Shown one piece after another: positions 1 through 7,892 of a DNA stretch of 64,000 bases. The position numbers and the translations under genes were made by a program. Source of the DNA: Pukyongia sp963768085. Lineage in GTDB: Bacteria > Bacteroidota > Bacteroidia > Flavobacteriales > Flavobacteriaceae. Location of the stretch: contig CAVYGO010000001.1 in the NCBI GenBank assembly GCA_963768085.1, forward strand, positions 193,267-257,266, read 5' to 3'. Every line of letters starts with the position of its first letter. The first letter of the stretch is position 1. Below the pieces are notes generated by a model. That model was not told where the DNA came from and did not search any database. It saw only the letters and a program-made list of their open reading frames with translations.

Positions 1-2
1 TT

Positions 3-189
3 TACCAGCTATGGGCGGATGTGGAAGGTGAAATGATCGATATGGGTGTAATTCCGAAAGATATCAGACATGGCCGTCATGACCTATATCGATGAAGCCG
101 AATCCTTGAATATTACTATAGAACCTGCCGGTGGAAATGATCATCCTACGGTTTCGAATCTCATAACTTCAGCGACTATAGCGCTTTAG
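3..189 (+). CDS. Anti-sigma factor, C-terminal fragment (partial, frameshifted)
   Basis: The window opens inside a gene. From base 3 the frame reads YQLWADVEGEMIDMGV, then the meaning moves to another frame (from base 70), which reads TYIDEAESLNITIEPAGG and ends at the TAG at 187-189. Both pieces match, from memory, the C-terminal tail of Bacteroidota anti-sigma factors (RskA/anti-sigma-K type), periplasmic domains of membrane proteins that hold an ECF sigma factor. One extra base near 63-70 explains the split. The 3' end overlaps the convergent serine hydrolase gene by four bases. The upstream part and any partner sigma gene lie outside the window. The family call rests on about 60 residues. 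Confidence 0.6.
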
Positions 190-3134
190 TCATCTAATAC
201 CTCAATAGGCACCCTATTCCAGTCTATTAACTCATAATCATCAGCACTCCATTCATCGTGCTTATCCATGATATCACAGAAATCGTTCAACGACCTGCGC
301 TTTTCTGTATCGCTGCTCTTTTCCCAAATCCCCGCAACTTTAAATTCAATGGTTCCGCCAGGCTCTGTTTCGTAGAATTCTACATCGATCAATTTATAAC
401 CTTGTGCTCTGCGGCTCTGTACCATTGCATCAAAATCATCCATAGAATAATTTCGATTCAATTTGTTGGGCTCCCCTTTTGTAAACACACCGCTCCAATA
501 TTGTTTGCCATTTTTCAAGTAGACCTCTACATCGATCAATTTTTTACCATTGGCATTTTCTTGTTCGCGGATTGCTGAAAATTCTGATGTACTGCGGTCC
601 AAACGTACAGAATATCCATCATTTGTCTTTCTGAAGACTCCTGCCCACAAACGTTTTCCCTCCTCGTTTATATATGTTTCTACATCGTAAAGACGGTAAC
701 CGTCATCGCGCATTTCGGCACATTTGTCAACGAAGGCCTGTTTGCTGGCATTGCGCCACATTCCTGTTCGCGCAATATCTTTTTGGAAGACACCATCCCA
801 ATACAATGCTCCGTTGTGGACAAATGCCTCAATATCTTTACAGTGATACCCGAACGCCCGTAGTCGTTTAACTTCTTCGTAAAACTCATCATTGGGCCTT
901 CCAGTGCGCACGATAACATCATTACCGGTTTTTCTCCAAACAGCATTGAAAAGATCATTTCCATTGTCCATATCAGCACGACACTTGTCAAGTGGCGTGT
1001 GTGTTACAGTACCATAAAGCCCGTTTCTTTCGCCTAAGGCTTTATAGAGTCGCCTGGTCAAATAGGGTAAATCTGCATATTCTGCCGGTGCCATAAGCAC
1101 TACACCTGTCGAGTCTGAAGGAAAAAAATGCATAAAAGTACGCATGTTATCATGCTTTCCTCCATGCCATACTCGAAACTGAGCGCCGCTACCTGTTGCG
1201 TTCACACCATATTTATAATTCCTTCCACCAACATCCCATACTTTACCTTTTGTTTCATCATAAAATTGATTACTGGCAAGCCCGATGGCATATTTGGCCA
1301 GATCACAGATATTGGATTCCCAACCACCGGCTGGTAGCACACTTTCTTTGTTTCCCTGTGATATTATTTTTAAAATACCATCTGTAGGCATATCATGACC
1401 TTGTCTTTTTACATCATTTCCAAAACGATCTTTTTCGTTTGCTACTTGAAAGCTATTCATATTAGATACATTGGCAATGTTCTTCATTACCCAATCTACA
1501 TAGCCATTGGGGCTGGCCTCTTCAATCGTAGCGCCGGCTAAATTGAAACCATAAGAGGAATATAAATAAGCTGAGCCGGGCTCGAAGTCCATAACGGAAT
1601 TTTTAAATATTGCAACAGCAGAGGGCGCATTGTATTCATCCCTTTCTGGTATATAATTGACGTTTCTTAAAAATGGTAATGAGTCATTTATCGGTGGATA
1701 TGGGGTTATTTTGTCACCATTATCATCTCCATCTCTGTCCATTCCTTTTCCGTAATGTTGGATACCACTCTGGTTACGGAGAAGATGCTCAATGGTAATC
1801 CTACCCGAGCGACGATCAATTAAAGTGCTGTTCCTATCGCATAGTCCAGGATATAGATCACAGTAGTCCAATTCTTCCGGCCAATAGGAACAATATTTGG
1901 TAGGATTGTCTGAAATATCATACTCGATATTTGGATCCTGCTGCAATTGAAGTGCAGCTACGGCTGTAACCGATTTCGATATCGATGCCCAACGCATAAC
2001 AGTTTGATTGGTAATTTTTTCTTTTTCCACAACATTGGTGTAACCATAGCTCTTGAGGTGAATAATCTTTCCGTTTTTAAACACACCCACTGCCAATCCG
2101 GGTAGATTTTGCATGATCATCTGTTTACGGACAGCATCGTCCACAGCTGGATTAATTAAGGGCTCACAAGACAGGTCCTCATTTGAGTTTCCATAACCAC
2201 CCGTATTGGAACTTGGATTTCCTGAAGGCAAGTTTGTTTGCAACAATCGCTGCCCTCGATTAGGTGGAACTGCTATATCCGTTGAAGGATTGAACTGGGT
2301 GGTTCCTGCCGATTCCGGAATGTAGATCTGAGTTCTGGTCATAGCATATCCCTTTGGAAAATACCTGATATAATATCCATCCGGGTGTTTGGTCCATCTG
2401 CCGGCTTCAAAACCAGGTACAATTGGTTCAATTCCTGCTAGCATCGCAATATCCTCATACTCCTGATAGGATTTCGCACCGGCATAATATTTTTTTCTAA
2501 GGTTATTCTCGGCTTCTAATACGGCGCGGATAGCAGGTGACTCTTTAGCCACGTTCTTTAATTCATTCCTAGTGAGTCTGTCTAAGGCACCTTTACTTAA
2601 CCTTGCGATCTGTGCGGGTGTTAACAATTTTAGTGCTGTCACCTTAACCGGTCCCTTCATCTTGGCGAAATCTGCTTTTGCGATTATGGCCCAAAGTAAT
2701 AACTGAACTTCCCTCTGCGTTATTTCCGGATTACCCTGATACCCATCGATGATAGCCGTCATGATATCGGCTTTGGGTCCTTTGATTGGAGCATAAAATC
2801 GACCCCCGCCAGCTATGGGAGGAGTAGTCCCGGCCTTGATACAAAAACTCTGAAAGGTTCCTTCATAATATCCGGGCTCAAGTGTAAATCCATTCTTTGG
2901 ATCAAACGGCTGTTCAAAAAATGACCGGTACGCTCCATCATTTCCGAATTCAATATCCAGAACCTCAGATTTATCAACATCCTTAAACGAGGTAGTAATT
3001 GGATCCTTGCTAAGCTTATCGACCGTCACTGTGCCGATCTTATCAGTGGTCTTCTTGATCTTGTCAAGAATTTGGGCCTCGGCAGGTATTGAAAACAGAT
3101 AGAAACTGCTCATCAAAATAAATAGTATTCTCAT
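186..3134 (-). CDS. Secreted serine hydrolase (class C beta-lactamase fold) with four C-terminal tandem repeats
   Basis: A 982-residue protein that starts with a signal peptide (MRILFILMSSFYLFSIPAEA). Residues about 50-275 form a region I do not recognise. Residues about 325-700 are a beta-lactamase/penicillin-binding-type hydrolase: SISK gives the SxxK nucleophile motif, YSSYGFN fits the Tyr motif, and WHGGKHDN fits the HxG/KTG position. From about residue 725 there are four repeats of about 50 residues, each ending in a W(D/A/S)GVF-like or AGIW motif; these resemble the 'bacterial tandem repeat domain 1' found after such hydrolases. Family members act on peptidoglycan-like peptides, D-amino-acid peptides or esters; the substrate here is unknown. 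It is transcribed away from pcm and has its own candidate promoter and operator upstream. No T9SS tail is visible, so export is probably Sec to the periplasm or surface. Confidence 0.85.
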   Translation of the reverse strand: MRILFILMSSFYLFSIPAEAQILDKIKKTTDKIGTVTVDKLSKDPITTSFKDVDKSEVLDIEFGNDGAYRSFFEQPFDPKNGFTLEPGYYEGTFQSFCIKAGTTPPIAGGGRFYAPIKGPKADIMTAIIDGYQGNPEITQREVQLLLWAIIAKADFAKMKGPVKVTALKLLTPAQIARLSKGALDRLTRNELKNVAKESPAIRAVLEAENNLRKKYYAGAKSYQEYEDIAMLAGIEPIVPGFEAGRWTKHPDGYYIRYFPKGYAMTRTQIYIPESAGTTQFNPSTDIAVPPNRGQRLLQTNLPSGNPSSNTGGYGNSNEDLSCEPLINPAVDDAVRKQMIMQNLPGLAVGVFKNGKIIHLKSYGYTNVVEKEKITNQTVMRWASISKSVTAVAALQLQQDPNIEYDISDNPTKYCSYWPEELDYCDLYPGLCDRNSTLIDRRSGRITIEHLLRNQSGIQHYGKGMDRDGDDNGDKITPYPPINDSLPFLRNVNYIPERDEYNAPSAVAIFKNSVMDFEPGSAYLYSSYGFNLAGATIEEASPNGYVDWVMKNIANVSNMNSFQVANEKDRFGNDVKRQGHDMPTDGILKIISQGNKESVLPAGGWESNICDLAKYAIGLASNQFYDETKGKVWDVGGRNYKYGVNATGSGAQFRVWHGGKHDNMRTFMHFFPSDSTGVVLMAPAEYADLPYLTRRLYKALGERNGLYGTVTHTPLDKCRADMDNGNDLFNAVWRKTGNDVIVRTGRPNDEFYEEVKRLRAFGYHCKDIEAFVHNGALYWDGVFQKDIARTGMWRNASKQAFVDKCAEMRDDGYRLYDVETYINEEGKRLWAGVFRKTNDGYSVRLDRSTSEFSAIREQENANGKKLIDVEVYLKNGKQYWSGVFTKGEPNKLNRNYSMDDFDAMVQSRRAQGYKLIDVEFYETEPGGTIEFKVAGIWEKSSDTEKRRSLNDFCDIMDKHDEWSADDYELIDWNRVPIEVLDD

Positions 3135-3197
3135 TTCATTAGATTTTAGGATAGTTCAATCGAACAATCGATTCGATTCTGAATCTTCGTTGTTAAC

Positions 3198-3205
3198 CAA
3201 AATTA
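3198..3205 (-). promoter_or_regulatory. -7 box (TAATTTTG) of the serine hydrolase
   Basis: Matches the Bacteroidota -7 consensus TAnnTTTG on the minus strand, about 64 bases before the ATG. No good -33 TTG lies at the usual distance, which would fit activator dependence (see the motif pair at 3235-3265). Confidence 0.4.
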
Positions 3206-3234
3206 GAGACCACGGAGATAAAGGGGTAACACCT

Positions 3235-3265
3235 TTGTAACAATTTATCATATTGTTGTAACAAT
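3235..3265. promoter_or_regulatory. Paired palindromic operator-like motif (TTGTAACAAT x2)
   Basis: The 10-mer TTGTAACAAT occurs at 3235-3244 and again at 3256-3265. The start-to-start spacing is 21 bases, two helical turns. Its core TTGTWACAA is palindromic. A weaker third half-copy (GGTAACAC) sits at about 3225. Relative to the -7 box at 3198-3205 the pair occupies roughly -35 to -65, a usual place for activator binding. The regulator is unknown. Confidence 0.45.
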
Positions 3266-3326
3266 AGGAATAACTTTTGCAATTAGTAGACTTGATAATT
3301 ATAGAGAAAGACAATATTTAGTAGAA

Positions 3327-3971
3327 TTAGTTTTTATCCTCCAGTAATGGGACAAATCTATACTCTCCGTATTCTTTTTTGTCGAATTCCTTCGGACCTT
3401 TTCGTGTGTATACCGTCATAACCTGGATAGATTCTCCCACGGGAATTACCAACTTGCCTCCCATGGCTAATTGAGACAATAGAGTTTTTGGAACAGAAGG
3501 TGCGCCGGCGGTAACAATAATTCCGTCGTAAGGTGCTTCTTCAGCATAACCCTGATAACCATCACCAAAAATTAATTTCTTAGGGCGGTAACCAATTTTA
3601 GGCAGAAACAATTTAGTCCTTTTGAAGAGTTCATTCTGCCTTTCAATACTGTAAACAACAGCGCCCATTTCCAGGAGTACTGCAGTCTGGTATCCGCTCC
3701 CCGTTCCTATTTCCAGTATCTTATCACCTTTTTTAACTTCCATCAGTTCCGTTTGCCGGGCCACGGTATAGGGCTGAGATATAGTTTGGTCCGCTGCTAT
3801 AGGAAAAGCCTTGTCAACATAGGCATGATTTACAAACCCGGAATCCATAAAGAGATGCCGTGGAACCGAATTTATCGCATCCAAAACGGCTTCATCACCT
3901 ATTCCCTTCTTAACGAGGATCTCAACGAGTTTCTTACGCATTCCTTTATGTTTAAAGTCGTCTTTCATCAT
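3327..3971 (-). CDS. pcm: Protein-L-isoaspartate O-methyltransferase
   Basis: A 214-residue cytosolic enzyme of the usual family length. It methylates L-isoaspartyl residues in damaged proteins using S-adenosylmethionine, which starts their repair to aspartate. The SAM-binding motif I LEIGTGSGYQ is at residues 86-95, and the family motif QTISQPYTVA at 62-71. There are two adjacent ATGs (3971 and 3968). A near -7 box, CATCTTTG (plus-strand 3974-3981, one mismatch), lies so close that a leaderless start at the second ATG is possible. It is a single gene, divergent from the oxidoreductase at 4096. Confidence 0.93.
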   Translation of the reverse strand: MMKDDFKHKGMRKKLVEILVKKGIGDEAVLDAINSVPRHLFMDSGFVNHAYVDKAFPIAADQTISQPYTVARQTELMEVKKGDKILEIGTGSGYQTAVLLEMGAVVYSIERQNELFKRTKLFLPKIGYRPKKLIFGDGYQGYAEEAPYDGIIVTAGAPSVPKTLLSQLAMGGKLVIPVGESIQVMTVYTRKGPKEFDKKEYGEYRFVPLLEDKN

Positions 3972-4071
3972 TACAAAGATGAAAAGAAAGGAGGAATATT
4001 CCGTAGGAAATTCAGAAAAATAACGGTGGGTAAATCACTTATTTCGGACCTCTATTTTCTTCAAAATCTAT

Positions 4072-4079
4072 TACCTTTG
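4072..4079 (+). promoter_or_regulatory. -7 box (TACCTTTG) for the 4096-11052 gene run
   Basis: Exact TAnnTTTG match, 16 bases before the ATG at 4096. It would give a leader of only about 8-12 nt. No clear -33 box. Confidence 0.45.
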
Positions 4080-4095
4080 TGCAAAACGAAATCAC

Positions 4096-5064
4096 ATGCT
4101 TAAAGCAGGCGTTCTGGGTGCCGGTCACCTTGGGAAAATTCACTTGAAACTTATTAACCAATCTGACAGATACGAACTGATTGGATTTTACGATGCCGAC
4201 ACCCATGCTTCAGCCGCCATTGAAGAAGAGTTCGGTTATAAAAGTTTTCCTTCCATGGAGGCACTTATCGAAGCATGCGATATGGTAGATGTGGTCACAC
4301 CCACGGTTACGCACTTCGATTGTGCTCAAAAAATTGTATCGGCTGGAAAGCACCTTTTCATAGAAAAACCAATCACTCATACGGTAGCGGAGGCCAATGC
4401 GCTTCTTAAACTTGTTGAAAAACACAAGGTAAAAGGACAGGTTGGACAGGTAGAACGCTTTAACCCGGCGTTTATGGCGGTGAAGGACATGATCGATAAT
4501 CCAATGTTTGTCGAATCTCATCGCCTGGCTGAATTCAATCCACGAGGTACCGATGTATCTGTGGTGTTAGATTTAATGATCCACGATATTGATGCGATTT
4601 TAAGTGTGGTCGATTCTGAAGTGAGTAGTGTATATGCCAGTGGCGTGTCGGTAATCTCAGAGACCCCTGATATCGCAAATGCGCGCATAGAATTTGAAAA
4701 TGGCTGCGTTGCAAATCTTACAGCCAGCAGGATCTCCATGAAGAAAATGCGGAAAGCAAGGTTCTTTCAGAGGGACGCTTATATCTCGGTCGACTTTCTG
4801 GAAAAGACTTGTGAAGTAGTTAAAATGAAAGACGCTCCGGAAGATCCAGACGATTTTGCCATGATCCTTACCAATGCAGAAGGTGTGGAGAAACAGATTT
4901 ACTTCGACAACCCGGAGATTGAATCCAATAATGCAATTTTAGACGAATTGGAGACTTTTGCAGATGCAATAGAAAATAATACTACCCCTGTGGTTAGTTT
5001 ACAGCAGGGAACCAATGCCTTACGAGTGGCTATGCAGATCATTGAAAACTTTAAAAAACTATAA
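4096..5064 (+). CDS. Gfo/Idh/MocA family NAD(P)-dependent oxidoreductase
   Basis: 322 residues. The N-terminal Rossmann fold carries GAGHLG at residues 8-13, and the family EKP motif (E90-K91-P92) follows. The C-terminal half is the usual alpha/beta substrate domain. Members oxidise or reduce sugars and related compounds; the substrate cannot be read from the sequence. It starts a tightly packed plus-strand run: only six bases separate it from the 3-hydroxyacyl-CoA dehydrogenase, suggesting co-transcription through miaA. There is no signal peptide, so it is cytosolic, unlike the Tat-exported relative at 50508. Confidence 0.85.
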   Translation: MLKAGVLGAGHLGKIHLKLINQSDRYELIGFYDADTHASAAIEEEFGYKSFPSMEALIEACDMVDVVTPTVTHFDCAQKIVSAGKHLFIEKPITHTVAEANALLKLVEKHKVKGQVGQVERFNPAFMAVKDMIDNPMFVESHRLAEFNPRGTDVSVVLDLMIHDIDAILSVVDSEVSSVYASGVSVISETPDIANARIEFENGCVANLTASRISMKKMRKARFFQRDAYISVDFLEKTCEVVKMKDAPEDPDDFAMILTNAEGVEKQIYFDNPEIESNNAILDELETFADAIENNTTPVVSLQQGTNALRVAMQIIENFKKL

Positions 5065-5070
5065 GACCTT

Positions 5071-5958
5071 ATGAAAAATGTTGCAGTTATTGGCGCCGGA
5101 ACCATGGGCAATGGAATAGCCCATACCTTCGCTCAATTCGATTATAAAGTTCAATTGATAGATGTTTCCCAGGTGGCTCTTGACCAAGGATTAGCGACCA
5201 TTACAAAGAATCTGGACCGAATGGTGGCCAAAGAGCGAATCACGGAGGATGAAAAAGCACAAACACTTGCCAATATCACTGGCTATACCAGCCTTGAGGA
5301 AGGTGTGGAGTACGCGAGTCTTGTGGTTGAAGCTGCTACTGAAAATGTCGATCTGAAAATAAAAATATTCCAAGATCTGGATAACTTCTGTCCGGACGAT
5401 ACCATCCTTGCCAGTAATACTTCGTCGATATCCATCACACAAATCGCCGCGGTTACCTCGCGCCCGGAAATGGTGATCGGAATGCATTTCATGAATCCGG
5501 TTCCAATAATGAAATTGGTAGAGATCATCAAGGGATATAGCACCAGCGCTGAAACGTATAGTACCGTGGAAGAAATTTCAAAAAAGCTGAACAAGATACC
5601 CGTTCAAGTAAACGACTATCCGGGATTTGTTGCAAACCGGATATTAATGCCCATGATCAACGAAGCTGTGGAAACATTATACAATGGTGTTGCCGGCGTT
5701 ATGGAGATCGATACCGTGATGAAACTAGGTATGGCACATCCTATGGGTCCTTTACATCTGGCCGATTTTATTGGACTAGACGTGTGTTTGTCCATTCTGA
5801 AAGTGATGTACGACGGATTTAAAAATCCTAAATATGCCCCTTGTCCATTATTAGTGAACATGGTAGCCGCAGGCAAATTGGGCATTAAGAGCGGTGAAGG
5901 ATTCTATGATTATTCGGAAAGCCGAAAAGCGGAAACTGTGGCAAAAATGTTCCAATAA
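5071..5958 (+). CDS. 3-hydroxybutyryl-CoA dehydrogenase (3-hydroxyacyl-CoA dehydrogenase)
   Basis: 295 residues, the normal length for a stand-alone 3-hydroxyacyl-CoA dehydrogenase. The NAD-binding loop GAGTMG is at residues 8-13. The catalytic histidine is in GMHFMNP (H139), followed by the expected EIIKG segment. It interconverts 3-hydroxyacyl-CoA and 3-ketoacyl-CoA in short-chain fatty acid or butyrate metabolism. Without a linked thiolase or crotonase the direction cannot be told. The stop codon lies one base before the start of the next gene, so translational coupling is likely. I leave the symbol empty because hbd and paaH cannot be told apart here. Confidence 0.88.
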   Translation: MKNVAVIGAGTMGNGIAHTFAQFDYKVQLIDVSQVALDQGLATITKNLDRMVAKERITEDEKAQTLANITGYTSLEEGVEYASLVVEAATENVDLKIKIFQDLDNFCPDDTILASNTSSISITQIAAVTSRPEMVIGMHFMNPVPIMKLVEIIKGYSTSAETYSTVEEISKKLNKIPVQVNDYPGFVANRILMPMINEAVETLYNGVAGVMEIDTVMKLGMAHPMGPLHLADFIGLDVCLSILKVMYDGFKNPKYAPCPLLVNMVAAGKLGIKSGEGFYDYSESRKAETVAKMFQ

Positions 5959-5959
5959 T

Positions 5960-7198
5960 ATGCCAAAAATCCTTCCATTTAAAGCTGTGCGCCCAACCCG
6001 GGACAAAGTGAGTCTGATTGCGTCACGGGCTTACGACAGCTATACCAGGGAAGAACGTGAGGCGCGCCTGCGTGATAATCCGTTCTCGTTTTTGCATATT
6101 GTAAATCCGGGGTTTAAGTACCACAAGGTTATTTCAGGAAAGGAACGATACAAACTGGTTCGGAACCGTTACCAGGAATTTAAGGAGGATGAGATCTTCA
6201 TACAGGACGAGAACCCGAGTTATTACGTATATAAAATAGTTAACCGCGATGGCCTGAATTTCTGCGGAATCGTGGCGGCAACCAGTGTGGAAGATTATAA
6301 AAATGACCTGATTAAAAAGCATGAAGATACCCTGGAATTTCGAGAGACAATGTTCAAGGAATATTTAAAAACAGTAGGATTTAACGCCGAAGCTGTTTTA
6401 CTTACTTATCCGGATAATACGAAGATGAAACAAATTATCGACGAAATTATAAAATCGCGCGCAGAGTACGAATTTACCACTACTTACAGGGACACCCATT
6501 ATCTTTGGTGCGTGAACGACCCGAAAGTTGTCCATGAAATCGCACAGTTATTTGAGGCAATGCCGGCTGTATATATCGCAGATGGGCATCACCGCTCCTC
6601 CTCTTCATATCTGCTTGCAGAAGATCTGAAGAGCGAAAACCAAACGCATACAGGAAATGAACCCTATAATTTTTTTATGAGTTACCTCATCCCGGAAAGC
6701 GAACTTAAAATATATGAGTTCAATCGTCTGGTTAGTGACCTCAACGGTTTGACCAAGGAAGAGTTTCTTATAAAACTGGACACCATGTTCAGAATAGACC
6801 ATCGCGGGGCCGAGTATTATAAGCCTTCTAAGAAACATCATTTCAGTATGTACCTTGATGGTTCGTTTTATTCATTATATCTGAGAAAACATGATTATAC
6901 TATAAACAATGCTGCAGATGCTTTAGACAGCCAGATTCTCTTCAGTACCATCCTTAAACCCATTTTAGGTATTGAAGAAGCACGAAACGACAAGCGACTT
7001 AGTTACTCTCATGGGAAAATGGATATGGCTTACGTGAAAAGTAAGGTAGATATTGGTGAATACAAAGTGGGTTTCGGATTACTGCCTGTGACTATATCAG
7101 AAATGAAGAAAATTGCAAATGAAGGCCTTACAATGCCACCTAAAAGCACGTATATCGAACCCAAACTAAGAAGTGGTGTTACGATTTATGAATTTTAG
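5960..7198 (+). CDS. DUF1015 family protein
   Basis: A 412-residue cytosolic protein of the DUF1015 family (SerK-like fold), typical opening MPKILPFKAVRP. I chose the ATG at 5960, one base after the preceding stop. An in-frame ATG at 5894 would add 22 residues overlapping the dehydrogenase and lacks family support. Conserved stretches include YIADGHHRSSSS (mid-protein) and LSYSHGK near the C-terminus. Some relatives are free-serine kinases acting in cysteine and serine metabolism; whether this one has that activity cannot be decided from the sequence. It sits mid-operon between a dehydrogenase and yggS. Confidence 0.85.
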   Translation: MPKILPFKAVRPTRDKVSLIASRAYDSYTREEREARLRDNPFSFLHIVNPGFKYHKVISGKERYKLVRNRYQEFKEDEIFIQDENPSYYVYKIVNRDGLNFCGIVAATSVEDYKNDLIKKHEDTLEFRETMFKEYLKTVGFNAEAVLLTYPDNTKMKQIIDEIIKSRAEYEFTTTYRDTHYLWCVNDPKVVHEIAQLFEAMPAVYIADGHHRSSSSYLLAEDLKSENQTHTGNEPYNFFMSYLIPESELKIYEFNRLVSDLNGLTKEEFLIKLDTMFRIDHRGAEYYKPSKKHHFSMYLDGSFYSLYLRKHDYTINNAADALDSQILFSTILKPILGIEEARNDKRLSYSHGKMDMAYVKSKVDIGEYKVGFGLLPVTISEMKKIANEGLTMPPKSTYIEPKLRSGVTIYEF

Positions 7199-7219
7199 GT
7201 AAAATATCAGATTATTGGT

Positions 7220-7876
7220 TTGAGTATTTCAAAAAACATAAAAGAGTTTAAGTCCGGTCTTCCCGAGGGGGTTACCCTTGTTGCTGTTTCCAAGACCAAA
7301 ATTGTATCGGAAATCATGGAAGCTTACAATACCGGACAACATGTGTTTGGTGAAAACAAGATCCAGGAAATGGAAGCGAAATGGAAGGAAATGCCAAAAG
7401 ATATAGCGTGGCATATGATTGGGCATGTTCAACGAAACAAAGTAAAATATATAGCAGAATTCGTGAGTTTAATTCACGCCATTGATAGCCTGAAATTGCT
7501 TAAAGAAATAAATAAACAAGCCGCAAGACATCGAAGGGTGATTCGCTGTTTGCTTCAAATTAAGATTGCCAGGGAGGAAACTAAATTTGGCCTGAACGAA
7601 GAGGATGCCAAAGCATTATTGAATTCCGAAGAGTATAAAACATTGAAGAATATTAAGATCGTTGGACTAATGGGCATGGCCACTTTTACCGACGATGAAG
7701 AACAGATCCGATCGGAGTTTCAGTTCTTAAAACGATTATATGATTCGTTAAGTGGAGCGCATGACTTCACTGAACTTTCGATGGGAATGAGTGGAGATTA
7801 TAAAATTGCTATTGAAGAAGGAAGCAACATGATCCGTGTAGGAAGTGCTATCTTTGGAGCAAGAAATTACAGCTAA
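7220..7876 (+). CDS. YggS family pyridoxal 5'-phosphate homeostasis protein
   Basis: 218 residues, standard length. The PLP-binding lysine is K25 in VAVSKTK, and the family signatures FGENKIQE, WHMIGHVQRNK and LSMGMSGDY are present. It binds PLP as a single-domain TIM barrel and buffers vitamin B6 and amino-acid pools; no enzyme reaction is established for the family. The start is a TTG at 7220, chosen because the reading begins SISKNIKEF with no nearer in-frame ATG before the conserved core. It lies 21 bases after DUF1015 and 16 before the nuclease gene. Confidence 0.92.
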   Translation: MSISKNIKEFKSGLPEGVTLVAVSKTKIVSEIMEAYNTGQHVFGENKIQEMEAKWKEMPKDIAWHMIGHVQRNKVKYIAEFVSLIHAIDSLKLLKEINKQAARHRRVIRCLLQIKIAREETKFGLNEEDAKALLNSEEYKTLKNIKIVGLMGMATFTDDEEQIRSEFQFLKRLYDSLSGAHDFTELSMGMSGDYKIAIEEGSNMIRVGSAIFGARNYS

Positions 7877-7892
7877 GAAGCAAAATTATTTG

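Noticed and set aside
3235..3265. FNR/CRP-type site
   Set aside because: The motif lacks the TTGAT-N4-ATCAA or TGTGA-N6-TCACA spacing; TTGTWACAA is a shorter palindrome.
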